64,000 nt of DNA from CAZWVR01 sp964637235. Lineage in GTDB: Bacteria; Bacteroidota; Bacteroidia; Bacteroidales; S143-33. The position numbers and the translations under genes are program-made. The stretch is from NCBI GenBank assembly GCA_964637235.1, contig CAZWVR010000001.1, forward strand, positions 4,684-68,683. Reading direction: 5' to 3'. How positions within the stretch are numbered: position 1 is the first letter of the stretch; every line of letters begins with the position of its first letter. The notes below the pieces were generated by a model. The model searched no databases. It was not told where the DNA came from and saw only the letters and a list, made by a program, of their open reading frames with translations. Below are positions 26,758 through 35,087 of the stretch, in pieces.

Positions 26758-27699
26758 ATGTCTGAAAAACTTTTTTACATATTATTTTTTTCATTGATTA
26801 TTAGTAAATTGTACGCTCAGCAAGATCCCCAGATTAGCCATTATATGTATAATGTTTTGACATATAATCCTGCATATGCAGGTCAAAGTGGTCAGATATG
26901 TTTTAATGCATTGGGGCATCAACAATGGAAAAAATTCGAAGGAGCTCCAAATACTAATTTCCTTACTGCTGATATGCCTTTGAATATTAAAGGCTATCAA
27001 TTTGGCTTAGGTTTGCTCTTTATAAACGATCAATACGGCTTTGTACGCGATTTTAGATTTTATTTACCTCTTGCTTATAGATTTGATATGGGATTGTCCA
27101 ACATTAGTATTGGAATCGCTCCCGGCATTTATAATGAAAAAATTAATGGCTCGTGGAAATTCCCAGATCAAACTGAAAATATTCTCAATTCTACTGCTCC
27201 TGTCACTGTTTTTGATCTAAGTGCTGGCATTTTTATGGAATATCAAAATTTTTCATTTGGTTTCTCTTCTACACATATTAATAGACCTCTATTTAAATTT
27301 TCTCCATCGGATTCCTCTACTTTCGGTGGCTCTATTCGCTTAGTGAATCATTTTTACTTATTCGGCTCTTATGATTGGCAAACTCCTAATTATCTTTTTG
27401 ATATAATTCCATCTGTACTTTTTAAATCTGATATTAGTACTACTCAATTTGACATAAATCTTTCCGTTTTATACAATAAAAAATTATGGGCAGGCGTTAG
27501 TTATAGAAACAAAGAGTCTATTGTGTTCTTAATCGGTACTTCTTATTTTAGAAATATTAAGTTGGGACTTTCTTATGATTTATTACTTTCACCGATACGA
27601 AGAGTTTCTGGTGGTACTTTTGAAGCATATATCGGTTATTGTTTTGCAATAGAAAAAGCTGCTAATATTCAATATTTTAGAAATGTTAAAACTTTGTAA
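26758..27699 (+). CDS. porP: PorP/SprF family type IX secretion outer-membrane protein
   Basis: A 313-residue protein with a signal peptide ending SKLYAQ and then the PorP/SprF family start QDPQISHYMYNVLTYNPAYA. The rest is an outer-membrane barrel pattern (FGLGLLFINDQYGFVRDFR, YKQ-like strands, final YIGYCFAIEK). Family members are needed for secretion or surface anchoring of particular T9SS cargos, with one member usually encoded next to gldKLMN. Many paralogues serve individual adhesins, but the location before gldK marks this as the core-locus member. 38 bases separate it from gldK. Confidence 0.92.
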   Translation: MSEKLFYILFFSLIISKLYAQQDPQISHYMYNVLTYNPAYAGQSGQICFNALGHQQWKKFEGAPNTNFLTADMPLNIKGYQFGLGLLFINDQYGFVRDFRFYLPLAYRFDMGLSNISIGIAPGIYNEKINGSWKFPDQTENILNSTAPVTVFDLSAGIFMEYQNFSFGFSSTHINRPLFKFSPSDSSTFGGSIRLVNHFYLFGSYDWQTPNYLFDIIPSVLFKSDISTTQFDINLSVLYNKKLWAGVSYRNKESIVFLIGTSYFRNIKLGLSYDLLLSPIRRVSGGTFEAYIGYCFAIEKAANIQYFRNVKTL

Positions 27700-27737
27700 T
27701 TTAATTAGTGTATAACAGCATAAAATAAATTGTAATT

Positions 27738-29177
27738 ATGAAAACCTTGAAAAAATTATTTTACCTAATTGCAATAGCTTCACTGTGGTTGGTAGGTTGT
27801 AAATCTTCCGGTGTTGAAGGGGAATTGGTAGGTGTTAAAGGAAGACCTCAATGGTTTGAACCCCAGCCTTACGGTATGACTTTTGTCCCACAAGGAGCTT
27901 ATACTATGGGACCAAATGACCAAGATATCCCTTGGTCTATGACGGCTGAACCAAAAGTCGTTACACTGGATGCTTTTTGGATGGATATTACTGAAATTAC
28001 TAATAATGAATACAGACAGTTCGTATATTGGGTACGTGATTCTATCGCTATGAGATTAGCTGTAAAAGCTGGAATAGAAGACTTTAAGCTGGAAGTAGAT
28101 GAGGATAAAATTGATCCTGATTTCTACGACCCCTCTGACCCGAATGAATGTTATTTAGATTGGTCAAAAAGAAAAGATGTATGGGCACAGGATAATCCAG
28201 AACTCAAAGACGCTCTAAAAGATCTTTATTACGATAAACAAGACGCTATCTTCGGTAAAAAATCTATTGATACTCGTAAGCTTGTTTACGAATATTGGTA
28301 TGCTGATCTTAGGCAGGCTGCTAAAATGGAAAATAAATATATATATGACGATTTGGGTGGTACCGGAGATCTCCCTACTGGTCATTATTCCGGTAAAATA
28401 GTTGACTATGATTACGATAATTATGGAACTGTAAAAGACTATAAAAACAGAAGCGATATTGTTCAACACGTAAAAGTGCCTATTTATCCAGATACCTTAG
28501 TCTGGATTCGTGATTACACTTATTCTTATAATGAACCTTGGGCGCGTAAATATTTCTGGCATCCTGCTTATGACAATTATCCTGTGGTAGGCGTGAATAG
28601 GAATCAAGCTCGCGCATTCGCAAATTGGAGAACGAAAATTATGCGCGATGAAAATGCCCGTAATGGATTGCCTCCATACGAAGATTTTAGGCTACCTACC
28701 GAAGCTGAATGGGAATATGCTGCCAGAGGAGGACTTAAACTCGCTATGTATCCTTGGGGAGGTCCATATATTCGTAATTATCAAGGTTGTCTCTTAGCTA
28801 ACTTTAAACCTATGAGAGGTATGTATGCATTAGATGGTGCCGCTCGTACTATGGAAGTAGCTAAATATGAACCTAATGGATATGGACTTTATGATATGGC
28901 TGGTAATGTCGCTGAATGGACAGAAGACGCTTATGATGACGCTACTTACAGATATACACATGATTTGAATCCTGTTTATTTTAGGAATGCTAAAAAAGAT
29001 GATCCAATCGTTCTTAAACGTAAAGTTGTAAGAGGTGGATCATGGAAAGATATTGGATGGTATCTACAATGTGGTACACGTAGTTATGAATATCAGGATA
29101 CTGCAAAATCTTATATAGGATTCAGATGTGTAAGAACTTACATGGGTACAGATGTCTCTGGATACGAAGGATATTGA
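27738..29177 (+). CDS. gldK: GldK, type IX secretion ring lipoprotein
   Basis: A 479-residue lipoprotein (lipobox LVGC, Cys21). It has a formylglycine-generating-enzyme/sulfatase-modifying fold: GAYTMGPNDQDIPWS, WMDITEITNNEYRQFVYWV, RLPTEAEWEYAARGG, DMAGNVAEWTEDAYDD and VVRGGSWKD. In T9SS this fold has a structural rather than enzymatic role: GldK with GldN builds the large periplasmic ring at the outer membrane. A perfect hairpin terminator follows the stop. Confidence 0.96.
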   Translation: MKTLKKLFYLIAIASLWLVGCKSSGVEGELVGVKGRPQWFEPQPYGMTFVPQGAYTMGPNDQDIPWSMTAEPKVVTLDAFWMDITEITNNEYRQFVYWVRDSIAMRLAVKAGIEDFKLEVDEDKIDPDFYDPSDPNECYLDWSKRKDVWAQDNPELKDALKDLYYDKQDAIFGKKSIDTRKLVYEYWYADLRQAAKMENKYIYDDLGGTGDLPTGHYSGKIVDYDYDNYGTVKDYKNRSDIVQHVKVPIYPDTLVWIRDYTYSYNEPWARKYFWHPAYDNYPVVGVNRNQARAFANWRTKIMRDENARNGLPPYEDFRLPTEAEWEYAARGGLKLAMYPWGGPYIRNYQGCLLANFKPMRGMYALDGAARTMEVAKYEPNGYGLYDMAGNVAEWTEDAYDDATYRYTHDLNPVYFRNAKKDDPIVLKRKVVRGGSWKDIGWYLQCGTRSYEYQDTAKSYIGFRCVRTYMGTDVSGYEGY

Positions 29178-29194
29178 TTTTTATTTCATTTTTG

Positions 29195-29227
29195 AAAAAA
29201 GCCGCAATTTTGCGGCTTTTTTTTTTT
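29195..29227 (+). terminator. Rho-independent terminator after gldK
   Basis: The stem GCCGCA/TGCGGC with short loop (29201-29216), flanked by an A run on the left and at least ten T on the right. It lies 17 bases after the gldK stop and before the gldL promoter. Confidence 0.85.
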
Positions 29228-29233
29228 AATTTT

Positions 29234-29264
29234 TTGTTTTTTTGAAAACACTTTTTTATCTTTG
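29234..29264 (+). promoter_or_regulatory. Bacteroidota-type promoter for gldL-gldM
   Basis: TTG at 29234-29236, 20-base spacer, TATCTTTG at 29257-29264. The gldL ATG is at 29325, giving a leader of about 53 bases. Its position right after the gldK terminator supports a separate gldLM transcript. Confidence 0.65.
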
Positions 29265-29324
29265 GTTGTAAATATTTGTGGAACACATTTTGTAATTATA
29301 ACAAAAACTCAAAAACTATAAATT

Positions 29325-30320
29325 ATGGAATTTTTTGATTTTACTCAAAAAAAATGGTGGAAAGAATTTATTCACAAACTTTACAGCTGGGGTGCTTCAG
29401 TTGTGCTTATTGGAGCTCTTTTTAAAATTACACACTGGCCCGGAGCTAATATAATGTTAACAATAGGTCTTACCACGGAAGCTGTGATATTCTTTTTCTC
29501 AGGTATTGAACCTGCTCCAGAGGAATTAGACTGGACATTAGTATATCCTGAATTAGCAGGTGTTACAGAAGAAGATGAACTTGATGTATTAAGTTCTAAA
29601 AGCAAAAGAAGACACAGAGGTGAAGAATTACCTGCTGCTTCTGTGGAGGCTATCTCTAAATTAGATGCAATGCTTGAAAAAGCCGGGGAACAGGGTCTTT
29701 TTGAAAAACTGCATGATGGACTTTCTAAATTTAGCGAAAATCTTGATAAACTTCACGATATCACTGATGCTACCTTAGCTACTAAGGAATTTGCAGATAA
29801 TGTTAAAAAGGCTGGTCAAAATGTATATACATCTTCTGAGGAAGTTAGTAATACCCTTAAAGATGCTTCTAATAATTTCAATAACACATTGAAAGATGTT
29901 TCCGGACATATTTCTAATTTAGGAAATGCTTATGAACAAAGTGCACAAGAAGCTAAATCCTTAGCAGAAGGTATTAAGAATTCTGCACAATCTGTTAGTT
30001 ATTCTCTTGATAATTTTGCTGATGCTGTATCTAAGAAAATGGAAGCATTAGGCGAAATTGATTTTTCTGTTTTAACTGATGGTAATAAAACTTATAATGA
30101 ACAAATCTCTCAATTAAATAAAAATCTTTCTGCCATTAACGCTATATTTGAAATGCAATTGGGTGAAGCTAATCTTGATCAAATGGTTAAAGATATTTCA
30201 GACTCCGCAGAACATGCTAAAAAATATTCTCAAGAAATTGCTAAACTCAGTAGAAATCTTGAAGCTTTGAATGAAGTTTATGGAAGAATGCTTTCCGCAT
30301 TGAATGTAAAACTTGATTAA
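29325..30320 (+). CDS. gldL: GldL, type IX secretion/gliding motor inner-membrane protein
   Basis: A 331-residue protein with two closely spaced transmembrane helices (about 18-36 and 43-60), joined by ITHWPGAN. Glu52 (in TTEAVIF) and Glu62 (SGIEP) are spaced as are Glu49 and Glu59 of Flavobacterium GldL, and Lys34 is also within the membrane part. GldL forms a pentamer around the GldM dimer and converts proton-motive force into rotation. The cytoplasmic part is a long helical region (about 90-331, with KLDAMLEKAGEQGLFEKL) predicted to be coiled coil. It is longer than the Flavobacterium protein (about 215), the extra length lying in that region. It shares a transcript with gldM. Confidence 0.95.
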   Translation: MEFFDFTQKKWWKEFIHKLYSWGASVVLIGALFKITHWPGANIMLTIGLTTEAVIFFFSGIEPAPEELDWTLVYPELAGVTEEDELDVLSSKSKRRHRGEELPAASVEAISKLDAMLEKAGEQGLFEKLHDGLSKFSENLDKLHDITDATLATKEFADNVKKAGQNVYTSSEEVSNTLKDASNNFNNTLKDVSGHISNLGNAYEQSAQEAKSLAEGIKNSAQSVSYSLDNFADAVSKKMEALGEIDFSVLTDGNKTYNEQISQLNKNLSAINAIFEMQLGEANLDQMVKDISDSAEHAKKYSQEIAKLSRNLEALNEVYGRMLSALNVKLD

Positions 30321-30333
30321 TTATCAAGTTTTT
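30308..30333 (+). terminator. Weak AT-rich hairpin at the gldL-gldM junction
   Basis: A 10-bp perfect inverted repeat AAAACTTGAT/ATCAAGTTTT with loop TAATT overlaps the gldL stop codon and is followed by a few T. With only two G-C pairs it may act as an attenuator or simply as RNA structure; full termination is doubtful. Confidence 0.4.
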
Positions 30334-30359
30334 GTGTTTAACTAAAAATTTTTATTGAT

Positions 30360-31943
30360 ATGGCTGAAAAAAAATTATCTCCACGGCAGAAAATGATTAA
30401 CTTGATGTATTTGGTGCTTACTGCTATGTTGGCACTAAACGTTTCTGCCGAAATTCTGAAAGCTTTTGAGCTTATTGAAGCAAGTATAAGAAAATCCACA
30501 TCCCGAATACAAAATAAAATTGATGAGGAATATTCAACATTCAGTGAGAAATTAATGACTGAGGGAGAAAAGAAAGTAAAAGTTTGGTACGATAAAGCAA
30601 TGAGTGTAAAGCAACAAACTCAGCATCTTTATACTTATATTGATACTTTGAAATTCCAAGTAATGGATCTCGCCGGCGGTGATAAAGGCAAAACTTATGA
30701 TGAAAAGTTTAAACTTTTTAGAAAAGATGACAGAGAAGCCGGTGAACATATTTTGTTTAATTTAGGTAAAGTTTATAACCTTAAAAAAACTTTAATTCAA
30801 TATAGAAGTTTTTTAGTAAAACTTATTGAGCAAGATACTTCTAAAAATGCTCAAATATTAAAGAAAAATATATTGAAAAGTTTAAGCACCGATAGCCTTT
30901 ATAATGAAAATGAGAAGACTTGGGTTGCTTGGGAAAAAGCTAATTTTTCAGAGATGCCAGCTGTGGCAGTAGTTGCTATGCTCACCAAATTGCAAAATGA
31001 TATTAAGAATGTGGAAGCAGATGTCTTAGCATACCTTTTAGGTAAAATTGGTGAAGGTGAGTTCCACTTTAATAAGATATATGCAGTAGTAAATAGTAAA
31101 AAAAGTTTTGTATTGGTAAATGAACCATACCAAGCGGAAGTTTTCCTTGCCGCTGCTGATACTACCCAGCAATTGGTTATTAAATTAAAGGAAGGAAATC
31201 CAGATTATTTGAAAATTGAAGGCGGAATGGGTATATATAAACCCCCAACAGGTAGTGTTGGTACCTTTAAGTGGGGTGGTGTGATAAAAGTTAAAAATCC
31301 TGCTGGTACAGATACATTAGAATTCCCATTCGAGAGTGAGTATCAGGTAGTTCAACCTGCTGTATCTATTTCTCCTACTAAAATGAATGTATTTTATATT
31401 GGAGTTGATAACCCTGTTGCAATCACAGCTTCGGGAGTTCCTGATAATGCATTACGAGTTGTAATGACAAATGGAACTATTCGTAAAGTTGGTACTGGAA
31501 AGTATATCGTAAGACCTAGGAGTGTAGATAAAAATGCTACAAAAACTCGTATAAGTGTATCTGCACAAGTTCAAGGAGCAGCTCGTTCATTGGGTTCTAT
31601 GAAATTCCGTGTATTGAGGATACCTGACCCATATCCTGTTGTAGGAGGTAAGAAAGGTGGTGTAGTTGCTAAATCTTGGTTAATTGCTCAAACCTTTGTA
31701 AAAGCTCAGTTAGATAACTTTGTGTTTGATTTAAAATTCCCTGTTGTAGAATTTACTGTTTCCGCTACTATTAAGGGGTTCACAGAAGAAATAAAATCTA
31801 AGGGTGCTACTATAACACCACAACAAAAGAGTCTTATTAGACAACTGAAGCATGGGCAAAAAGTATATTTTGAAAATGTTAAAGCAAAAGCTCCTGATGG
31901 CTCTATTCGTCAGATTGGTTCTATTTCATTCAAATTGAGATAA
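30360..31943 (+). CDS. gldM: GldM, type IX secretion/gliding motor shaft protein
   Basis: A 527-residue protein: a short cytoplasmic tail, one transmembrane helix (about 13-32, MINLMYLVLTAMLALNV), and a long periplasmic part. GldM forms a dimeric shaft with four domains (D1-D4) that passes from the GldL pentamer to the outer-membrane ring; the KMINLMYLV and ALNVSAEILKAF segments match the family. The D1 domain is helical (about 35-225), the rest beta rich. Size is usual. It starts 40 bases after gldL and is followed by a terminator. Confidence 0.96.
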   Translation: MAEKKLSPRQKMINLMYLVLTAMLALNVSAEILKAFELIEASIRKSTSRIQNKIDEEYSTFSEKLMTEGEKKVKVWYDKAMSVKQQTQHLYTYIDTLKFQVMDLAGGDKGKTYDEKFKLFRKDDREAGEHILFNLGKVYNLKKTLIQYRSFLVKLIEQDTSKNAQILKKNILKSLSTDSLYNENEKTWVAWEKANFSEMPAVAVVAMLTKLQNDIKNVEADVLAYLLGKIGEGEFHFNKIYAVVNSKKSFVLVNEPYQAEVFLAAADTTQQLVIKLKEGNPDYLKIEGGMGIYKPPTGSVGTFKWGGVIKVKNPAGTDTLEFPFESEYQVVQPAVSISPTKMNVFYIGVDNPVAITASGVPDNALRVVMTNGTIRKVGTGKYIVRPRSVDKNATKTRISVSAQVQGAARSLGSMKFRVLRIPDPYPVVGGKKGGVVAKSWLIAQTFVKAQLDNFVFDLKFPVVEFTVSATIKGFTEEIKSKGATITPQQKSLIRQLKHGQKVYFENVKAKAPDGSIRQIGSISFKLR

Positions 31944-31962
31944 AATATTTATTAAAATTTTT

Positions 31963-32020
31963 AGGGTTGTCCAGGAGGTATTTTATTAAAAACTTGTAGC
32001 CTTTTGGGCAGCCCTTTTTT
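31963..32020 (+). terminator. Rho-independent terminator after gldM
   Basis: AGGGTTGTCC (31963-31972) pairs along its full length with GGGCAGCCCT (32006-32015), including two G-U pairs, and is followed by six T. The loop is unusually large, about 33 bases. Confidence 0.65.
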
Positions 32021-32118
32021 ACTATTTAGAAATTTATTATTGTTTAAGCTATATTTTTGTACATTTGTGCAATATTTTTGCAAAATTTCTGTTATTTATA
32101 AAAATAAAACACTTATCT

Positions 32119-32982
32119 ATGAAAATAAAATTTGTAATCCTTGTAGCGGTTCTGTTTTTATGGCAGTCTATTATATATGCACAAGAGGGAACTGGTATTA
32201 CTGTAAGGGCATTGCCTTATGAGGATTTGCATGCTCGCAATGATAAGCCAGTACCATATCAATATGTAAGGGAGGCGGATGTTATGTGGGCAAAGATACT
32301 TTGGCAAAGAATTGAATTATCTGAAAAAGAGAACCATATACTTGCTTTGCCCAGAGAACCCGTTGGCAATAGGATGAGTTTAATTGATGTTTTACTAAAA
32401 GGTATCCATACTGAAAGTCTTACGGCATATAAGGCAAGTCCTGATGATGCAGGTCATGAATTTGATAATATTATGACAGAGAATGACGTTCGTGAGCAAA
32501 TGGGGGCTACGACAAAAACTCAGATAGTTGAGACACTTGAAGGCTATGATACTATTACTGTGGAAGAAAATTATAATTCTGCTGATATTGTTGCTTATAT
32601 GGTTAAAGAAATGTGGTTTTTTGATAAACAACGTTCTGTGATGGATTTTCGTATTATAGGATTGTGTCCTATAAGGAAATATTATCGTGAAGATGATGTA
32701 GATCAGACAAATCCATTGTATAAAAAGGTTTTTTGGGTCTATTATCCAGAAGTAAGACCTAAATTAGCTAAAAGCCCAGTATATTGGCCTTATACTGATG
32801 TTACGAATATTACTTATGATGATATTTTTCAGAAGCGTTTATTTTCCAGTTATATTTATATGGAGTCTAATCCATATAGGCGGGCAATATTGGAATATAA
32901 AAAAGGTTTAGATGTTTTAGTTGAGGCTGAAAGAATAAAACAAGAGATGTTTAATTTTGAGCAGGATTTATGGTCTTATTAA
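32119..32982 (+). CDS. gldN: GldN, type IX secretion ring protein
   Basis: I place the start at 32119 because MKIKFVILVAVLFLWQSIIY then forms a signal peptide; the longer frame from 32065 adds a non-native hydrophobic segment. The 287-residue protein belongs to the GldN/PorN family: EADVMWAKILWQRIELSEKEN, DVLLKGIHTESLTAY and WFFDKQRSVMDFRIIGLCPI. GldN is periplasmic and combines with GldK in the ring beneath the outer membrane. It follows the gldM terminator, so it may have its own promoter; TATTTTTG boxes occur at 32052-32059 and 32073-32080 but neither has a TTG at the right distance. Confidence 0.95.
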   Translation: MKIKFVILVAVLFLWQSIIYAQEGTGITVRALPYEDLHARNDKPVPYQYVREADVMWAKILWQRIELSEKENHILALPREPVGNRMSLIDVLLKGIHTESLTAYKASPDDAGHEFDNIMTENDVREQMGATTKTQIVETLEGYDTITVEENYNSADIVAYMVKEMWFFDKQRSVMDFRIIGLCPIRKYYREDDVDQTNPLYKKVFWVYYPEVRPKLAKSPVYWPYTDVTNITYDDIFQKRLFSSYIYMESNPYRRAILEYKKGLDVLVEAERIKQEMFNFEQDLWSY

Positions 32983-33001
32983 TTGAGAGATATAAAAATA
33001 C

Positions 33002-33035
33002 AAAAACGGGTCTGTTAAGGCAGTCCCGTTTTTTT
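33002..33035 (+). terminator. Rho-independent terminator after gldN
   Basis: AAAAACGGGTCTG pairs with CAGTCCCGTTTTT (one T-T mismatch) around a short loop, followed by a T run. It closes the gld locus 20 bases after gldN. Confidence 0.8.
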
Positions 33036-33067
33036 GTTTTAAAAATGTTTGAAAATGCATAACTTTG
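33034..33067 (+). promoter_or_regulatory. Possible promoter for rsgA
   Basis: TTG at 33034-33036 and TAACTTTG at 33060-33067 with a 23-base spacer, the upper end of the accepted range. The rsgA ATG is 120 bases further. A second TATTTTTG at 33107-33114 lacks a -33 partner. Confidence 0.35.
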
Positions 33068-33186
33068 TAGTCTGAAAATTAAGTCAATAAGATGTAAAAT
33101 TCTGTATATTTTTGTAATAACGTTTATATCTGTTTAGATAATAATTTTAAAATGTGTATTGTAGATAAATATCTAAAAAGAACATA

Positions 33187-34134
33187 ATGAGGGCAGAAGG
33201 CATTGTAATAAAGTCTACTGGTTCTTGGTACACAGTAAAAACTGATGCAAATGATAAGTATAGATGTAAGATTCGTGGAAAACTTCGTACTTGGGGGTTT
33301 GAGACTACTAATCCTATTGCAGTAGGTGATAGAGTTGAGATAGAAACTATTGATGAAGAGACTGGACTTATTATTGATATTAAGGAACGTAGAAACTGTA
33401 TTGTTAGGCGTGCAGCTAAACTCTCAAAACGGAAGCATTTATTGGCATGTAATGTTGATCATGCAGTTTTAATAGTCACTGTTGATTTTCCTAAAACCCA
33501 TACGGAGTTTATTGATAGATTTTTGGTGAGCGCAGAAGCATATAAAATCCCAGAAAAGACCTTAATAATAAATAAAATGGATTTATATAACAGCGAACAA
33601 ATGCAGGTAGTTAATGAATGGACTAATATTTATCGTAATATAGGCTATCGTGTTTTGCATATTTCTGCCGTAGAAGGAACCAATTTAGAGCAGGTAAAGG
33701 ATATTTTAAAGAATAAAATTAATGTTTTAGTCGGTAATTCTGGCGTAGGTAAATCTACTTTAATAAATGCGATAGATCCTTCTTTAAATATAAAAACTTC
33801 TGAGATATCTCGTAAGTATAAGACGGGTAAGCATACAACGACTTTTCCTCAAATGTATGAATTATACTTTGGGGGCTATATTATAGATACACCGGGAATA
33901 CGGGCATTTGGAACTGCTGATTTAGATAAGGCTGATATAGCTCATAATTTTCCTGAGATGTTTGCTTTATTGCCATATTGTAAATATAAGAATTGTTTAC
34001 ATATAAATGAACCGGGTTGTGCGGTTAAGGAAGCTCTTGCCGAAGGTAAAATAGCTATTTCTCGTTATAAAAGTTATTTGAGTATGGTTTTAGATGAGAA
34101 TACAAAATATCGCATTGATGAATATAAAGCATAA
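33187..34134 (+). CDS. rsgA: Ribosome small subunit-dependent GTPase A
   Basis: A 315-residue circularly permuted GTPase: N-terminal OB domain (1-75, RCKIRGKLRTWG), then G4 NKMD (129-132), G1 GNSGVGKST (183-191), G3 DTPG (234-237), and a C-terminal zinc motif (Cys265, Cys270, His272, Cys278). It helps late maturation of the 30S subunit. The length is typical. The EamA transporter gene overlaps its last 17 bases. Confidence 0.97.
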   Translation: MRAEGIVIKSTGSWYTVKTDANDKYRCKIRGKLRTWGFETTNPIAVGDRVEIETIDEETGLIIDIKERRNCIVRRAAKLSKRKHLLACNVDHAVLIVTVDFPKTHTEFIDRFLVSAEAYKIPEKTLIINKMDLYNSEQMQVVNEWTNIYRNIGYRVLHISAVEGTNLEQVKDILKNKINVLVGNSGVGKSTLINAIDPSLNIKTSEISRKYKTGKHTTTFPQMYELYFGGYIIDTPGIRAFGTADLDKADIAHNFPEMFALLPYCKYKNCLHINEPGCAVKEALAEGKIAISRYKSYLSMVLDENTKYRIDEYKA

Positions 34135-35029
34135 AAGGCGGAAAGGTATAATTTTAGCTTTATTGAGTGCATTAGGATTTGCAAATGTTTATTTTTTTAG
34201 TAAAAGTGTTTTGGATAAGATACCTTTTCCTGTATTTGGCTTTTATTGGTTTGGTTTTTCTTTTATCTTTTTGATATTTTGGGCTTTTCTTACAAATTTA
34301 CGTAAAGATTTTGAGATAATTTCTTATGGTCATAAAGCAATATTGATAGTGGTTTCATTGATAGAGGTGATTTCTACTGTAATGTTTTTTTATTCAATAA
34401 AATTGATACATAATCCATCTATTATATCATTTCTTACCAATTTTGTTCCGATATTTGTTGCTATTTTGAGTTTTATATTTTTAGGTGAGCGTTTTGTTTT
34501 TTTGGAGTATGTTGGTATTTTAATAGCAGTAATTGGTTTATTATTTTTAGCTTATAAAGATAATTTTTCTTTTCATGATTTTTTTGATTTAGCAACCGTA
34601 TTAGCTTTATTTTCAAGTTTTTTATATGCTGTCAATTCAGTTTTAATAAAAAAGAGTGTAAAGAATATTTCTCCGTTATTATTTGGAGTTGTTCGGGTAA
34701 TATTTTTGTTTCTGTTTTTTGTTTTATATGTGGTATATAAATCTATTGATATTCATATAACTAAGAATATTTTGATAAATTTATTTTTGGGTTCACTTTT
34801 AGGACCAACTCTATCAATTTTATTCTCATTATATGCTTATAAGTATATAGAAGCTACTTATGTATCGATAATTGTAAGTTTGAAAAGTTTGTTTACGGTG
34901 ATTATAATTTTCTTATTTATGAATATGCTACCTACTCGTTTCCAATTGATAGGAGGATTTTTAACATTAATAGGGGTAATAGTAATGTTTTATGGCAAAG
35001 CATCATATTTAAAGTTTAAGGTAAAATAG
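34118..35029 (+). CDS. EamA/DMT family transporter
   Basis: About 303 residues with ten predicted transmembrane helices in two EamA repeats, the second starting near residue 150. Landmarks are LSALGFANVYFFSKSVLDKI in TM1, ITFLTNF-like FLTNFVPIFVAILSFIFLGE, and the second repeat KKSVKNISPLLFGVVRVIF. I choose the ATG at 34118 over 34094 because it reduces overlap with rsgA and gives a short basic tail before TM1. DMT transporters move small metabolites or drugs; the substrate is unknown. Confidence 0.88.
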   Translation: MNIKHKRRKGIILALLSALGFANVYFFSKSVLDKIPFPVFGFYWFGFSFIFLIFWAFLTNLRKDFEIISYGHKAILIVVSLIEVISTVMFFYSIKLIHNPSIISFLTNFVPIFVAILSFIFLGERFVFLEYVGILIAVIGLLFLAYKDNFSFHDFFDLATVLALFSSFLYAVNSVLIKKSVKNISPLLFGVVRVIFLFLFFVLYVVYKSIDIHITKNILINLFLGSLLGPTLSILFSLYAYKYIEATYVSIIVSLKSLFTVIIIFLFMNMLPTRFQLIGGFLTLIGVIVMFYGKASYLKFKVK

Positions 35030-35087
35030 TATTTGTAATTTATTGATTTTTAGTACTATCTTAATGTTATTAAATCATTATTTTACT

